This document shows positions 16,859 through 24,593 of a stretch of 64,000 nucleotides of DNA, in pieces. A program made the translations under genes and the position numbers. The stretch spans positions 7,291 to 71,290 of the forward strand of contig JBIOVX010000230.1 of NCBI GenBank assembly GCA_044868005.1, given 5' to 3'. Position 1 is the first letter of the stretch. Every line of letters begins with the position of its first letter. Origin of the DNA: DATARR01 sp044868005. GTDB taxonomy: Bacteria > Acidobacteriota > Thermoanaerobaculia > Multivoradales > UBA5704. The notes beneath the pieces are model-generated. The model saw only the letters and a program-made list of their open reading frames with translations, did not search any database and was not told the origin of the DNA.

Positions 16859-17202
16859 ATGAATGCCAGAGCGTTCTTCTCGACTGTCCTGATGCTCGTC
16901 TGCCTCGTCTTTACGGCCAGTTGCCACCGCAACCGGACGAAGACCGCACCGGACCTGTCGGTTCCGGTGACGACGGCGGCGGCGCCTGCGACGAGCGCGG
17001 CACCAACGAATACAATCTGGCGCTCGGCGAGCGCCGCGCCCGGTCGGCCAAGGATTACCTGGTGTCGTTGGGCGTCTCCGCTTCGCGTCTGAGCACGATC
17101 AGCTACGGCGAGGAGCGGCCGGTCTGCAGCGAGCCGGAGGAGAGCTGCTGGTGGCAGAACCGCCGCGCTCACCCCGTGGTCACCGCCCGCAACAATCAGT
17201 AA
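16859..17202 (+). pseudogene. pal: Pal/OmpA-like lipoprotein gene with internal deletion and frame break
   Basis: A good ribosome-binding site (GGGAGGATG) leads into a lipoprotein signal (MNARAFFSTVLMLVCLVFTA then SC, lipobox Cys) and about 30 residues. The OmpA-like end of Pal then appears in another frame: DERGTNEYNLALGERRARSA, KDYLVSLGVSASRLSTISYG, CWWQNRRAHPVV. The middle of the OmpA domain is missing, so no single frame makes Pal. A perfect terminator follows. The functional pal of this genome must be elsewhere. Confidence 0.75.
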
Positions 17203-17253
17203 CGATCCTTCCTTTCTTGGACCCGCCCGTCCACTCCCGGCTGGCGGGGTCTG

Positions 17254-17280
17254 GGCGGCTCGTTCCGGCCGCCTTTTTTT
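17254..17280 (+). terminator. rho-independent terminator after the pal remnant
   Basis: GGCGGC (17254-17259) pairs with GCCGCC (17268-17273) and is followed directly by seven T. It lies 50 bp after the stop of the broken pal gene. The intact terminator suggests the pal decay is recent. Confidence 0.85.
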
Positions 17281-17455
17281 GTTCCGTGCATTCGTCCTTG
17301 TTTACGCCGGCCTTCGGATGTCAGTGCTGGCCGCGTGCTTCGCGCGTAGGGTGCCATGCGCCGTATAATTTTGAGGATTCCAGCAGAAGGGAGGGAGCAC
17401 GAGGAAACGGCGGGTTCCACCTCGTCGCACGCCGGCCAGGCGGCTTGCGAAGAGC

Positions 17456-18979
17456 ATGGCCTTTTCGGCCGTCGCAGCGCTGGCCATCCTGGGGAAAGCC
17501 GATCCCACGGCGATGGCTCAGCGCGCGCCCACGGTCGCGCAAGATGCCGGCGCCAGCTTGACGACGGTCTCCTTCGCTACCCTGGAAGGAACGGTGCGGG
17601 TCTATCTGCCCCGCGACCTCCAGGCTGGCGACACGATCTCGGGCACGGTCTCTCTGGAGCCCTCGGGGAAATCCGACCGCGAGAAGCAGCGGAATCTGGC
17701 AACGCTTCAGGGTCTGGTGGTCGAGGTCGGCCGGGAGAGGATCTCCGCCAGCCGGCCGGCTTGGACGACACAAGTCCCGGCAACCGCCGAGGGCGCGGTG
17801 GCGCTGGCGTTGCGGAGCTCGAAGGGCACCGTCGGCGCAACGCGGGTTCCGCTCGCGGAGGTCACCGGCAGACCGGTGAGCGGGTTCAGCCTTCCCGTCC
17901 TTGGCCAGGCCGGCCAGCCGCTGCGAGTCGCCGGACCTTGCGACGGCCGGTTCGAGACGGGCGGTTTGCGGATCGGAACGGCCCCGGCCGAGCGCCTCGC
18001 GGAATCGCCGCGCGGAGCCGTGTTCCGCAGCCCCGCGGACGTGGTGGGCCTGGTCGAGCTGCAGTTCGAGGAAGGCGGCCAGCGCGTCACCGGCGGGTAT
18101 CGCAGCGTGGGAATCGAACTCTCGGCCCCGCGTCTGAACCTGGACCGCGGCCAACAGACGACTCTCACCGTCGAAGTGCGCGGGCTGGAGGGACTGACCG
18201 CGCCCGTAACCTTCGAGGTGCGCAACGCCTCGCCCGCGGTGGTGGAGCTCGAAGGCGGCACGCAGCAGCCCGTGACCATCGCGCCCGCCGAGGTGGCGCC
18301 GGGTGGAGTCTACTGCTGGGTGCGGCGGCTGACCGGGGTCGGCGTGGGGAACTTCGACCTGCACGCCGAGCTGGAAATACCGCCCGGCACGTCCCCTCAG
18401 CAGCCGGCGGGAGACAGCATTCAATTTCAGGCGGCACCGGCGGAGCCTGAAACGGAGCTGCCGGAGACGCAGTGCGGCTGCAGCAGCTTGACGGTGGCTG
18501 GTCCCGCGAAGAAGCTCGACGCCAAGCTCGAGTTCCCGGAGAAGCCCTACAAGGTCAAGGCCACTCTGCCGCTCAAGTGGACCATCGCCTGTGCCCGCAC
18601 GGCGGGCAGGACGCCTCCCGAGAATCCGATCTGCGCCGGTAAGACAACGGTCGAATTCACCGACGGAGGTTGGGCCGCCCAGAACCAAGGCGGCGCCGGC
18701 TGGTTTCAGCGCGGAAAGAGCAGCGAGGGTAAGACCACGATGACCGTTACCAGCGACTGCGGCCGCGATCCTCCGGAGATGTCCACTTCCAGAACGCTGA
18801 CCTACGAGCTGGAGTACACTGCGAGCGCCAAAGTGGACCGGGGCTGGATCAAGGCCAAGGTGACCACAGAATGCGCCGGACCCCGGGCTGAAAAGATCTT
18901 CGAATTCAAAATCAAGGGCGGGTCAAAGGACGACAAGGCTTCAGACTTGGACGGCGACGGAAATCCCGACCAGGGGTAG
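17456..18979 (+). CDS. large exported protein of unknown function
   Basis: The 507-aa product begins with a basic stretch and a hydrophobic segment (MAFSAVAALAILGKADPTAM) consistent with a signal peptide. The real start may be slightly upstream, since the frame stays open with Arg-rich codons. The body is beta-rich and Gly/Thr-rich, with Ig-like segments (LNLDRGQQTTLTVEVRGLEG, APVTFEVRNASPAVV). A Cys-containing region follows at about 340-480 (TQCGCSSL, TIACARTAG, NPICAGKT, TSDCGRDP, TTECAGP). It ends DKASDLDGDGNPDQG, a calcium-binding-like DxDGDGxPD motif. I recognise no enzyme motif. TATAAT at 17364-17369 could be its promoter. Confidence 0.7.
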   Translation: MAFSAVAALAILGKADPTAMAQRAPTVAQDAGASLTTVSFATLEGTVRVYLPRDLQAGDTISGTVSLEPSGKSDREKQRNLATLQGLVVEVGRERISASRPAWTTQVPATAEGAVALALRSSKGTVGATRVPLAEVTGRPVSGFSLPVLGQAGQPLRVAGPCDGRFETGGLRIGTAPAERLAESPRGAVFRSPADVVGLVELQFEEGGQRVTGGYRSVGIELSAPRLNLDRGQQTTLTVEVRGLEGLTAPVTFEVRNASPAVVELEGGTQQPVTIAPAEVAPGGVYCWVRRLTGVGVGNFDLHAELEIPPGTSPQQPAGDSIQFQAAPAEPETELPETQCGCSSLTVAGPAKKLDAKLEFPEKPYKVKATLPLKWTIACARTAGRTPPENPICAGKTTVEFTDGGWAAQNQGGAGWFQRGKSSEGKTTMTVTSDCGRDPPEMSTSRTLTYELEYTASAKVDRGWIKAKVTTECAGPRAEKIFEFKIKGGSKDDKASDLDGDGNPDQG

Positions 18980-19025
18980 GAGCGAGTAATTGACGATCCG
19001 CACATAGCCGCGCCGCCCGCGCGCC

Positions 19026-19130
19026 CGCATCCGGCTGGTTGTCGCCGACCGCCACCCCATCACTCTCAAAGGGATGGAGGATCTTTTCTCTGGAGAGGCC
19101 GACTGCATACTCCTCGCGCAGACTAAAGGA
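19026..19130 (+). pseudogene. fossil N-terminus of a NarL-type response regulator
   Basis: The frame reads RIRLVVADRHPITLKGMEDL, then FSGEADCILLAQT. This is the first alpha/beta unit of a NarL receiver domain (compare LVLADDHPIVLDGLEQLF at 15007). It breaks off after about 35 residues and no start codon is in place. Confidence 0.55.
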
Positions 19131-19255
19131 AGCCGTCTTCGAATTCTACACAGCCGCTGCTGCTTCCAGCCGCGGGAGAGCTGGTGTTACGATGGCAAAG
19201 GACCCCAAGGCGCCCGGCGCCGGGATTGCGAACAGAACGCTCCATTCGGAGGGAC

Positions 19256-19654
19256 GTGAAGGAAGCTGGGCTTTCAGACGCTATCAAGCGCTTTTTGACC
19301 GACGTCGTCTCGGTCGAGCGGCTCGACGTGCTGCTGTTCATGTACCGGCACGCCGCGGACTGGTGGTCGGCGGAGAAGATAGCCTCCTTGCTCGACATGC
19401 CCGCCGAGGCCGTGCATGCGCACCTGGAGCACCTCAGCAGCCGCAACCTGCTCGACGTGCGGATTGCCGAATCCGTGATCTTTTGCTACAAGCCCGCAAG
19501 AGAGGAGCTGTCGCGGCTCGTGGAGGAGGTCGCTCAGGCGCACCACCGCTACCGCGACGCAGTCGTGGCGGTGCTGGCAGGTCGCCCTCCCGACGGCGCC
19601 CGGCTCTTCGCCGAAGCCTTCAAGCTGCGGAAGGACAAGAAACGGGATGGCTAG
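19256..19654 (+). CDS. small winged-helix DNA-binding protein
   Basis: The 132-aa protein has a winged-helix core: VERLDVLLFMYRHAADWWSA, EKIASLLDMPAEAVHAHLEH and LSSRNLLDVR, a MarR/ArsR-like recognition pattern. A helical tail follows (ELSRLVEEVAQAHHRYRDAV). The GTG at 19256 with CGGAGGG seven bases upstream is a better start than the upstream ATG, which precedes 24 non-conserved residues. Its end overlaps the next gene by 8 bp. With the two membrane proteins downstream it forms a three-gene unit and may regulate it or sense something for it. Confidence 0.7.
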   Translation: MKEAGLSDAIKRFLTDVVSVERLDVLLFMYRHAADWWSAEKIASLLDMPAEAVHAHLEHLSSRNLLDVRIAESVIFCYKPAREELSRLVEEVAQAHHRYRDAVVAVLAGRPPDGARLFAEAFKLRKDKKRDG

Positions 19655-19904
19655 CGTCGTCTACACGCTCTGCGCGTTCACCAGCGGCCTATGTGCCGTG
19701 CTCCTCCTGCGCGCGTATGGCAAGAGCCGCGCCAGGCTGCTCCTGTGGAGCAGCCTGGCGTTCATCGGCTTGACCTGTAACAACCTGCTGCTGTTTATCG
19801 ATTTGATCCTCGTCCCCGAGGTGGACCTGTCGCTGTATCGAAGTCTGACGGCGGCCCTCGCGGTGATGGTTCTCCTGGTGGGACTGATCTGGGATTCCAA
19901 ATAG
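19647..19904 (+). CDS. DUF5985-like small membrane protein (first of pair)
   Basis: The 85-aa protein has three hydrophobic helices: VVYTLCAFTSGLCAVLLLRA, LLLWSSLAFIGLTCNNLLLF, and the last ALAVMVLLVGLIW. The pattern CALTS.LCA.LLLR(A/S)Y and LLFVDL is what I associate with the DUF5985 family, of unknown function. It overlaps the winged-helix gene by 8 bp and is followed 10 bp later by a related gene, so the pair probably forms a complex in the inner membrane. Confidence 0.65.
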   Translation: MASVVYTLCAFTSGLCAVLLLRAYGKSRARLLLWSSLAFIGLTCNNLLLFIDLILVPEVDLSLYRSLTAALAVMVLLVGLIWDSK

Positions 19905-19914
19905 AGGTCGAGGC

Positions 19915-20184
19915 GTGAGCGAATTCCTCACTGGTGTCGCGGCGGCGGGCTCGTTGGCGGTAGGACTCTTTTTCCTCCGGCTCTGGCACGAGACGCGCGA
20001 TCGCTTCTTCGCCTTCTTCGGAACTGCCTTCTGGGTACTGGCGCTCAACTGGCTGGCGCTAGCTTGGGCCACGCCGGCGGCCGAGCACCGGCACTACTTC
20101 TACATCGCGCGCCTGGTCGCCTTCCTGCTGATCATCCTGGCGGTCGTGGACAAGAACCGTTCCTCGGACAGGGATTTCCGTTGA
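19915..20184 (+). CDS. DUF5985-like small membrane protein (second of pair)
   Basis: The 89-aa product has three helices (GVAAAGSLAVGLFFLRLWHE, RFFAFFGTAFWVLALNWLAL, YIARLVAFLLIILAVVDKNR). The features GLFFLRFW..TRDR.F and RL.AFLLI..A..DKNR place it with the second type of DUF5985-like protein. It starts at GTG 19915 after GAGGTCGAGG. Function is unknown; it is co-oriented with the preceding two genes. Confidence 0.65.
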   Translation: MSEFLTGVAAAGSLAVGLFFLRLWHETRDRFFAFFGTAFWVLALNWLALAWATPAAEHRHYFYIARLVAFLLIILAVVDKNRSSDRDFR

Positions 20185-20221
20185 GATCGGAACGTCTGGT
20201 GCACGTCGGATTCATGCGATT

Positions 20222-20506
20222 TCACCAACCGATTGCGATAATTTTATATGCGAGCAGCGTGATGATTGCTGCTATGGAAATGCAGATCGCGCTTGTATTG
20301 CGGCGCAGGAAAAAGAGCGTTACGCTGATCCAGCACGAGACCGCAGTGACCAATGCACCCACGACAAACGGTTCGCCGAACGCAACCGTGAACTCGGCAC
20401 CCTGGACGTATTTCAAGCGTAAAAACTCGCCCAAAGTTCTCACCAAAGCCAGGAACTGGATCGTAATCCCTACCTGCGCCCATCTCTCTCTCGTCAATCT
20501 TGCCAT
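20222..20506 (-). CDS. small three-helix membrane protein, unknown
   Basis: The 94-aa protein reads MARLTRERWAQVGITIQFLA, then VRTLGEFLRLKYVQGAEFTV, and has two strong hydrophobic helices (FVVGALVTAVSCWISVTLFF, ICISIAAIITLLAYKIIAIG). The ATG at 20506 overlaps the stop of the TIR gene (TGATG), so it is probably co-translated with it. Codon use is less GC-rich than in its neighbours, suggesting possible transfer. No family is recognised. Confidence 0.6.
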   Translation of the reverse strand: MARLTRERWAQVGITIQFLALVRTLGEFLRLKYVQGAEFTVAFGEPFVVGALVTAVSCWISVTLFFLRRNTSAICISIAAIITLLAYKIIAIGW

Positions 20507-21684
20507 CACAAATGGTTCGGCGCTATGAAGACTCTCAGGCAAGCCCGAATGCTAGAAAAGGCGGACCGCCGGCGTGGCAGGGTCCTCGGCGAGAGTCCAG
20601 TGCAGGGCGAAGATCTTTCCGTCGTGGCTGAAGGCCCTTGCCAGGTGCCCTTCGGCAGTGAGATCGGCTTGATCCTGGCGAACTGGAGAGCCATGCGCAA
20701 GGCGCTCTGGGATTGGCGTGTGGCGAAGGTGCGGACCGCCGCCAGAGCCAGTCGGAGGCTTTGGACCGAGTCGCTCCGCGCGTAGAGGAGAGCACTGGAG
20801 GCCAGATTCCGCGATTCTGCGATGGACTGCTGCAGCTCCGCTTCTCTCTGCCTCTGCTCCGCGAGGCGGCGCTGCTCCTCCGCCTCGCGCCGCCGCTGGT
20901 CGGCGACTCCCTTTTGCCGGATGGCTTCCGCACGCTCCGATTGCGCGATCCGTGCGTTCTTCTGGGCGATCGTTTCCTGCCTCACTGCCTCCTTGCGGCC
21001 CGCCTCGGCGGCACGGCTCTGGGTGAACGCCGCGATGGCGAGAACCGCCGTCAGAATGAGACCGAAAGCCAGGCTTGTGACGAGCAGGCGCTGCCGCTTG
21101 GTGGCGTTTTTCCGGCTCGCGATTAGATAGTTGGTTTGCAGGACCGTCGGTTGAGGGTCTTGATGCGCGTCGACCTCCTTCAACCAGCTCTCGGCTCGTT
21201 CGAGGTCGCGCCCCTGCAGCAGGAAGCTCGCCTCCTTGGAGCTGTTCTCCCATTCTCGAGCACGAACAAGAAGCCGGGTATGCTGATGGACCCACTCGGG
21301 ATCTTTACGGATGGCAGTGGTAAGCGGCTCCAGCGCGGACTCGGTTCCGGTCCTCGCTTCGATGTAGTGCCGCGTGGCGACGGCTTCCGGAAGTACGTCC
21401 TTACCGATCCCATCCAAGAGGACGGGGATCAGCCTTTTGTTGTGCTGGAGCGCATAGTCCACCTCGCGCTTGCACATCGCCGAGGCCAGAGAGGCCGAGC
21501 TGACCATATAGACGACCGTGTTCGCTTCCTCGATGGCGGAGCAGATCCTGGGCCAGAACTCCTCTCCATAGTAGATTCCCTCCAGATCGATCCAGATCTG
21601 CAAACCTGCCTCCTCGAGCTTGCTCGACAGCTCCTCGACGAAAGCTCGATCCGCGCGGGAGTACGAGATCATCGCGTCAGTCAT
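20506..21684 (-). CDS. TIR-domain transmembrane/coiled-coil protein, WD40 part lost
   Basis: The 392-aa product begins with a TIR domain (residues 1-125: AMISYSRADRAFVEELSSKL, LQIWIDLEGIYYGEEFWPRI, SSASLASAMCKREVDYAL). Glu74 after Cys71 fits the NADase catalytic Glu of TIR effectors. A linker (WVHQHTRLLVRAREWENSS), one transmembrane helix (LLVTSLAFGLILTAVLAIAA) and a long Arg/Glu/Gln coiled coil follow. This is the layout of TIR-WD40 proteins. Instead of WD40 blades, the frame changes to unrelated sequence at about residue 345. A piece of blade-like sequence (ARAFSHDGKIFALHW) sits in another frame near 20552-20650. The ATG at 21684 follows GGAGGG. A truncated defence or signalling protein is likely. 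Confidence 0.72.
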   Translation of the reverse strand: MTDAMISYSRADRAFVEELSSKLEEAGLQIWIDLEGIYYGEEFWPRICSAIEEANTVVYMVSSASLASAMCKREVDYALQHNKRLIPVLLDGIGKDVLPEAVATRHYIEARTGTESALEPLTTAIRKDPEWVHQHTRLLVRAREWENSSKEASFLLQGRDLERAESWLKEVDAHQDPQPTVLQTNYLIASRKNATKRQRLLVTSLAFGLILTAVLAIAAFTQSRAAEAGRKEAVRQETIAQKNARIAQSERAEAIRQKGVADQRRREAEEQRRLAEQRQREAELQQSIAESRNLASSALLYARSDSVQSLRLALAAVRTFATRQSQSALRMALQFARIKPISLPKGTWQGPSATTERSSPCTGLSPRTLPRRRSAFSSIRACLRVFIAPNHL

Positions 21685-21870
21685 GGAGAGCCCTCCGCGG
21701 CTCGGTGTCCAGTTCACCGAGCGGCCCTGACCTCACCACACTAGTGTAGTGTTTCAACCGGACGTTGTCGTCTGCCTGCATGCACCCGGTCGATCGGGTT
21801 GAGAGATCACTTCGAGGGTGTGCCCACGACAATGTAGCTCTCCGAACCAGGCGGGCCGCAGCTCGAATCG

Positions 21871-22062
21871 TTGGATGAAGACCTGGTCGCCGAGCTTGAG
21901 CGGGAGGACCAGGGCCTCTCGACCCAGGTCAATCAGGCACTCCTCGCGGAACTCGAACGCCGCCGCAACCGGCTTCTGCTGGAGTTCCTCGACCGGCTCG
22001 ACGCGGAGCATGGGCCGGTCGAGGAGTCTCTGGTCGAGAAGTACACCGGCCTCCTCGAATGA
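21871..22062 (+). CDS. CcdA-like (RHH) antitoxin, N-terminus possibly shortened
   Basis: The 63-residue frame (TTG start) reads LDEDLVAELEREDQGLSTQV, then NQALLAELERRRNRLLLEFL and DRLDAEHGPVEESLVEKYTG. This matches the helices of CcdA/RHH-type antitoxins that precede PIN toxins. The expected first beta-strand residues are only partly present. It overlaps the following toxin remnant by 4 bp (ATGA), the usual antitoxin-toxin coupling. Confidence 0.55.
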   Translation: MDEDLVAELEREDQGLSTQVNQALLAELERRRNRLLLEFLDRLDAEHGPVEESLVEKYTGLLE

Positions 22063-22253
22063 ACCATTGCGTCGTGCTCGATGCCGAAGCCCTGGCGGCT
22101 CTGGTCGGGGAGCGAAATTGTTTTCTTGAGGCCCTTCTCGGTACTTCACACCTGCCTTCAGTTCCCCCCCGCCGAACGACAGCCTACCGCGGGATCTCGC
22201 GGAGCTGTCAAGGCTTCCCTGCGGCGGCTTCGCCGGCCTTGACAGCTCCGTGA
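22059..22253 (+). pseudogene. truncated VapC-like PIN toxin gene
   Basis: The frame starts MNHCVVLDAEALAALVGERN, the first strand and helix of a PIN domain with its first metal-binding Asp. After about 20 residues it changes to unrelated sequence and none of the later acidic residues are present. The toxin is therefore dead while the antitoxin frame survives. Confidence 0.5.
22200..22250. repeat. perfect 15-bp inverted repeat with inner hairpin
   Basis: CGGAGCTGTCAAGGC (22200-22214) is the exact reverse complement of 22236-22250. The 21-bp loop itself can fold (CGGCGGCTTCGCCGG). No T-run follows on either strand. It separates the toxin remnant from the minus-strand gene pair at 22360-22748, whose transcript would read through it. 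Confidence 0.7.
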
Positions 22254-22359
22254 GCCCCGCGGTGTCGAAGGGCTGTGCCGACGGGGGGAGCAAGCCGCCT
22301 CTGGAAAGAGCACAGGGGCCCCGCCCTCCTCTTGGCCGTACCGGGTCGCAGATGCGCGG

Positions 22360-22536
22360 CTATCCTCCGGACCTCGCCGCCTCCGAGAAGCTATCCAGCT
22401 TGGCTGCAACCTCCCGCAGGGCCTCCAGCACATTCCGCAGCAGCTCCCGGTCCTCCTCCGCGAGCCGAAGCGGGCCGGGTGCAGCATCCGCCATCCCGCC
22501 CGGCAACGTCGCCACGCTTCCCGGAGGGTGCTTCAC
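22360..22536 (-). CDS. 58-aa helical protein coupled to a MerR-like gene
   Basis: The GTG at 22536 overlaps the stop of the upstream DNA-binding gene (GTGA). The 58-aa frame ends in a regular amphipathic helix (LRLAEEDRELLRNVLEALRE, VAAKLDSF). The strict overlap and helix periodicity support a real gene. Function is unknown; it may be an oligomerisation partner of the regulator. Confidence 0.5.
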   Translation of the reverse strand: MKHPPGSVATLPGGMADAAPGPLRLAEEDRELLRNVLEALREVAAKLDSFSEAARSGG

Positions 22537-22748
22537 CCAGTTCGCTCCCGGCCTGCGCCCAGGTCGGTCTTGGCGAAGAGCCGCTGGAACACCTTGACGG
22601 AGTCCACGGTATAGCGGCGGTTGCGGCCCGTCCCGACGGCGGGAATCTGATCCGCAAAGTCCCGTGCGTACTTAACGAGCGTCGGGTAGGAGATGCCCGT
22701 CTTCTTCTTGATGTCCAGCAGGGAATAGAGCGCTTTCGGGCGTGCCAT
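22533..22748 (-). CDS. MerR-like/excisionase-like helix-turn-helix protein
   Basis: The 71-aa protein reads MARPKALYSLLDIKKKTGIS, YPTLVKYARDFADQIPAVGT and GRNRRYTVDSVKVFQRLFAK. The pattern of helix-turn-helix, wing and final helix (RRYTVDSVKVFQRL) is that of MerR-like and excisionase DNA-binding domains. There is no effector domain. I chose ATG 22748 because upstream codons are not protein-like. The partner gene overlaps its stop. Confidence 0.65.
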   Translation of the reverse strand: MARPKALYSLLDIKKKTGISYPTLVKYARDFADQIPAVGTGRNRRYTVDSVKVFQRLFAKTDLGAGRERTG

Positions 22749-22904
22749 CGGAGCCCCCGGTCCAGGATTCCGCATAGGATACACACAGCCTGGGACCGCC
22801 TGCGACGGGCAGGCGCGGCACCTCGGGCGCCCGGTTACTGGCACGTTACAGGTGAGATGTGACGGAACGACCTAAGTGCTTACAGTGCTGATACTTACCG
22901 ACTC

Positions 22905-23024
22905 ATCTCCCCTCTCTCCCAGGGGGAGAGAGGGGAAAAAAATGATGAAATCTCTCTCTGTTCCGTTGTTCTCCCTCCTCTCCCTCTGGGAGAGGAGGGC
23001 CGGGGAGGTGAGGGCTTCGGAGGG
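22905..23024. repeat. dispersed palindromic repeat, copy B (inverted)
   Basis: Bases 22969-23024 are the exact reverse complement of 63891-63946 (56 bases). They contain a palindrome with 11-bp arms (22974-22984 and 22988-22998). A second palindrome with 12-bp arms (22909-22920 and 22924-22935) corresponds to the second palindrome of copy C. The head is shared with the partial copy at 5131. The element ends 12 bp before the next gene start. Confidence 0.85.
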
Positions 23025-23036
23025 CACAGAGGAACC

Positions 23037-24581
23037 ATGAGGCGTCTTTTCCGCGGGCTGCGTCAACCGCCCGATCCGTCGTACGACGCCGTCATCATCG
23101 GCTCGGGGATCGGCGGGCTCGTCGCCGCCAACCTGCTGGCGCGGGAGGGCCTCAAGGTGCTCCTCGCCGAGCAGCACTACATGGTCGGCGGCTACTGCAG
23201 CACCTTCCGCCGCGGCGGCTATACCTTCGACGCCTCGACCCACTTCTATCCGCTGCTGGGCAATCCCGAGACCCTGACCGGCCGCCTGCTCGGCGAGCTG
23301 GGAGTCGTCACCGGCTGGGTGAAGATGGACCCGGTCGACACCTTCCATTTCCCGGACGGCACGCGCTTCGCCGTGCCCGCCGACTTCGAGACCTACCTGG
23401 CGAAGCTCAAGGCGGAGTTCCCGCACGAGGTCTCCGCTCTCGACAGCTTCTTCGCCGTCGTGCGCGAGGTCTATCTGCTCGGGCTCTTCCACTACTTCCG
23501 CGGCCGCCCGGAACCGGAGCGGTTGATGCCCTACCGCGATTTGACGGTGCGCGAGGCGCTCGACCGCTGGTTCCGCGATCCCAAGCTCAAGCTGCTGCTC
23601 ACCGCCGACTGCCCGCACTGGGGCTCGCCGCCCGGGCGCACCTCCTTCATCTTCGACTCCATGCTGCGGCTCTCCTATTTCCTCGGCAACTACTACCCGC
23701 GAGGCGGCTCCCAGACCTTCGCCGACGAGCTGGCGCTGCGCTTCGAGGAGAAGGGCGGGCATCTGCTCACCAGCACGCCGGTGCGGCGCATCGTCGTCGA
23801 GCGCGGCACGGCGCGCGGAGTCGAGATCGAGACCCTGCGCGGCCCCCTCGGCGGCCTGCGCGCCACCGTCAACGCCGGCGTCGTGATCTCCAATGCCGAC
23901 CTGCTGCAGACCTTCGAGAGCCTGATCGGAGAGGAGCACCTGCCGCCGGGAACGCTCGCGGAGCTGAGGCGCCTGCGGCCGACGTTCCCTTGCTGGCTGA
24001 CGCACCTCGGGCTGCGCGGGGTCTCGCGGCAGACCCTGGAGGAGGCTCAAGGCTATTACTGGGATTCGTGGGAGATGGATGGGGTCGGCCGCGGCGCGCT
24101 CCGCTTCAAGCTCTTCTGCCCGACGGTCTACGAGCCGGCCGTGGCTCCCGAGGGCGGACAGGTCTTGATTGTTCAAAAAGTCCTGGAAATGGATTACGAT
24201 GGCGTCCAGGACTGGCCGGCTCACAAGAGAGGGATGGAGGAGTTCATCTTCGGCAATCTCGAACGGGTGATCCCGGGGATCGGCGAGCGCATCGCCGTCC
24301 GCACCAGCGCCTCGGCGCTCACCGCCCGGCGGTTCACCTGGAACCATCAGGGCGCGATGCTGGGCTGGGAGATGTCGCCCGAGCAGTTGGGCGAACGCCG
24401 GCCCGATGTCGAGACGGCGGTTCCCGGGCTCTATTGCGTCGGCCACTGGACGCGTCCCGGCGGCGGCATCACGCCGGTCATCGTCTCGGCGCAGGCGGTG
24501 GCGCGGCAGGTGCTGCAAGGCGCTCGTAAGCCGTCGGCAACCGAGTCCATCCCTCTCCGTGAGACCGCCTGGACGCCCTGA
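23037..24581 (+). CDS. CrtI/phytoene-desaturase-like FAD-dependent oxidoreductase
   Basis: The 514-aa protein has the N-terminal dinucleotide-binding fold (YDAVIIGSGIGGLVAANLLA, then Glu in VLLAEQHYMVGGYC) and the C-terminal FAD motif GLYCVGHWTRPGGGITPVIVS. Between them is the substrate domain typical of carotenoid desaturases, ketolases and prolycopene isomerase-like CrtISO enzymes. It probably oxidises or isomerises a polyene or isoprenoid. It is followed 12 bp later by an epimerase-acyltransferase fusion. No phytoene synthase is in view. The exact reaction is open. Confidence 0.88.
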   Translation: MRRLFRGLRQPPDPSYDAVIIGSGIGGLVAANLLAREGLKVLLAEQHYMVGGYCSTFRRGGYTFDASTHFYPLLGNPETLTGRLLGELGVVTGWVKMDPVDTFHFPDGTRFAVPADFETYLAKLKAEFPHEVSALDSFFAVVREVYLLGLFHYFRGRPEPERLMPYRDLTVREALDRWFRDPKLKLLLTADCPHWGSPPGRTSFIFDSMLRLSYFLGNYYPRGGSQTFADELALRFEEKGGHLLTSTPVRRIVVERGTARGVEIETLRGPLGGLRATVNAGVVISNADLLQTFESLIGEEHLPPGTLAELRRLRPTFPCWLTHLGLRGVSRQTLEEAQGYYWDSWEMDGVGRGALRFKLFCPTVYEPAVAPEGGQVLIVQKVLEMDYDGVQDWPAHKRGMEEFIFGNLERVIPGIGERIAVRTSASALTARRFTWNHQGAMLGWEMSPEQLGERRPDVETAVPGLYCVGHWTRPGGGITPVIVSAQAVARQVLQGARKPSATESIPLRETAWTP

Positions 24582-24593
24582 AGGAGGAGAGCC

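Noticed and set aside
22909..22935. Rho-independent terminator
   Set aside because: The stem is followed by an A-run on the + strand (T-run upstream only on the minus strand side), and the whole unit is a repeat copy also found at 63.9 kb, so I list it as a repeat.
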